A stretch of DNA of 64,000 bases from Sulfuricella denitrificans skB26 (lineage in GTDB: Bacteria; Pseudomonadota; Gammaproteobacteria; Burkholderiales; Sulfuricellaceae): the NCBI RefSeq assembly GCF_000297055.2, contig NC_022357.1, forward strand, positions 558,001-622,000, in the 5' to 3' direction. The translations under genes and the position numbers were made by a program. The notes under the pieces are model-generated. The model worked only from the letters and a program-made list of their open reading frames with translations, had not been told where the DNA came from and did not search any database. This document shows, one piece after another, positions 63,597 to 64,000 of the stretch (its first letter is position 1; the number at the start of each line of letters is the position of its first letter).

Positions 63597-63672
63597 AGGC
63601 CAGTAGCTCAATTGGCAGAGTATCGGTCTCCAAAACCGAGGGTTGGGGGTTCGAGGCCCTCCTGGCCTGCCA
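63597..63672 (+). tRNA. tRNA-Trp (anticodon CCA)
   Basis: A 76-base tRNA with acceptor AGGCCAG/CTGGCCT, D-arm AGCTCAATTGGCAGAGT, anticodon CCA in CGGTCTCCAAAACCG and T-arm GGGGGTTCGAGGCCCTC. CCA is encoded at 63670-63672. It sits between tuf and secE. Confidence 0.97.
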
Positions 63673-63722
63673 AATAGATAGTGTGGAAAAGCGAACAAGC
63701 GACTGTAGTGATGAATTGATCG

Positions 63723-63748
63723 AGCGACCGGCAAATTTGCCGGTCGCT
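63723..63748. terminator. Perfect 26-base palindrome before secE
   Basis: AGCGACCGGCAAATTTGCCG and its completion GTCGCT form an exact palindrome 26 bases before the secE ATG. In RNA it would fold into a strong hairpin with a small loop. No clean T-run follows, so it may be a terminator of the tRNA-tuf unit or an attenuator of secE. Confidence 0.5.
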
Positions 63749-63774
63749 GTTTGCATTTCCGAAAAAGAAACCTT

Positions 63775-64000
63775 ATGACAGATAAACTCAAGTTGGGCCT
63801 GGCTATACTGCTGCTTGCGGCGGGTGTTGCCGGATTCTACATCCTGTCCGAACATGCTTTGGTATTGCGTGTGCTGGCAGTACTGGCGGGCGTGGGCATG
63901 GCCATTTTTGTGGCACGCTTTACCAGTCATGGCCAGCAGTTTTTCGCTTTCGGCAAGGAGGCGTGGGTAGAAACCAAGAAAGTGGTGTGGCCGACCCGCA
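63775..64000 (+). CDS. secE: Preprotein translocase subunit SecE, N-terminal fragment
   Basis: The fragment (75 codons, continuing past the window) starts MTDKLKLGLAILLLAAGVAG with two membrane helices (about 8-24, 28-46). It then reaches EAWVETKKVVWPTR, the amphipathic SecE signature. SecE is an essential clamp of SecYEG. nusG and the rpl genes are expected next, outside the window. Confidence 0.93.
   Translation, partial: MTDKLKLGLAILLLAAGVAGFYILSEHALVLRVLAVLAGVGMAIFVARFTSHGQQFFAFGKEAWVETKKVVWPTR

Overview
The window is a chromosomal segment of a GC-rich betaproteobacterium, most likely of the Nitrosomonadales (Sulfuricella/Gallionella-like) kind. That placement is inferred from gene order: a kdsD-kdsC-lptCAB-rpoN-hpf-ptsN-hprK-rapZ block; mlaFEDCB followed by murA, a complete his operon and tatABC; petABC followed by sspAB; and a Thr-Tyr-Gly-Thr tRNA cluster with tuf, tRNA-Trp and secE. 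The genus cannot be fixed from the sequence alone. Almost everything is housekeeping. No prophage, CRISPR array or insertion sequence was seen. The one clear compositional outlier is an AT-rich orphan gene at 6645-7835.

Layout. 1-6.4 kb: end of mutY, a P-type cation ATPase, a TatD nuclease, a CDF metal exporter, tcdA, and an EamA exporter preceded by an attenuator-like leader. 6.6-8.8 kb: the AT-rich orphan gene, then about 940 bases of non-coding repeat-rich DNA. 8.8-14.4 kb: small conserved or unknown proteins, a PNPOx-like protein, UbiX, a Gx transporter and a NusG-II protein. 14.4-22.4 kb (minus strand): envelope and regulation operon, in transcription order kdsD, kdsC, lptC, lptA, lptB, rpoN, hpf, ptsN, hprK, rapZ. 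22.5-24.4 kb: a KefB-type antiporter. 24.6-37.8 kb (minus strand): an eleven-gene MSHA-like type IV pilus cluster. 38.2-43.5 kb: Mla phospholipid transport, an ABC-2 exporter, a BolA protein and a glutaredoxin. 43.5-53.4 kb: murA, hisGDCBHAFIE, a HIT protein and tatABC. 53.4-61.4 kb: a diguanylate cyclase with a c-type haem motif, a Deg-type protease, a Nif3-like protein, cytochrome bc1 (petABC) and sspAB. 61.7-64 kb: four tRNAs, tuf, tRNA-Trp and the start of secE.

Most notable observations. (1) The rpoN reading frame is interrupted by an in-frame TAG at 17409-17411, and the RpoN box (ARRTVAKYRE) continues in the same frame directly after it. Sigma-54 is therefore either truncated just before its -24 recognition element, rescued by readthrough, or mis-sequenced. 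(2) The EamA gene at 5445-6341 follows a compact putative transcription attenuator. It has a good promoter whose predicted start falls on the ATG of a 32-residue ORF, an antiterminator segment inside that ORF, and a strong intrinsic terminator just before the EamA ribosome binding site. (3) Three families of hairpin-forming intergenic repeats recur between co-directional genes. (4) A periplasmic haem-type diguanylate cyclase and an MSHA-type ATPase with degenerate c-di-GMP-binding motifs lie in the same window.

How it fits together. The window covers outer-membrane construction and maintenance (Kdo, Lpt, Mla, MurA), nitrogen-PTS/sigma-54 control, surface pili, histidine synthesis, Tat export (the Rieske protein of petA carries a Tat-like signal), the bc1 complex, and the translation apparatus.
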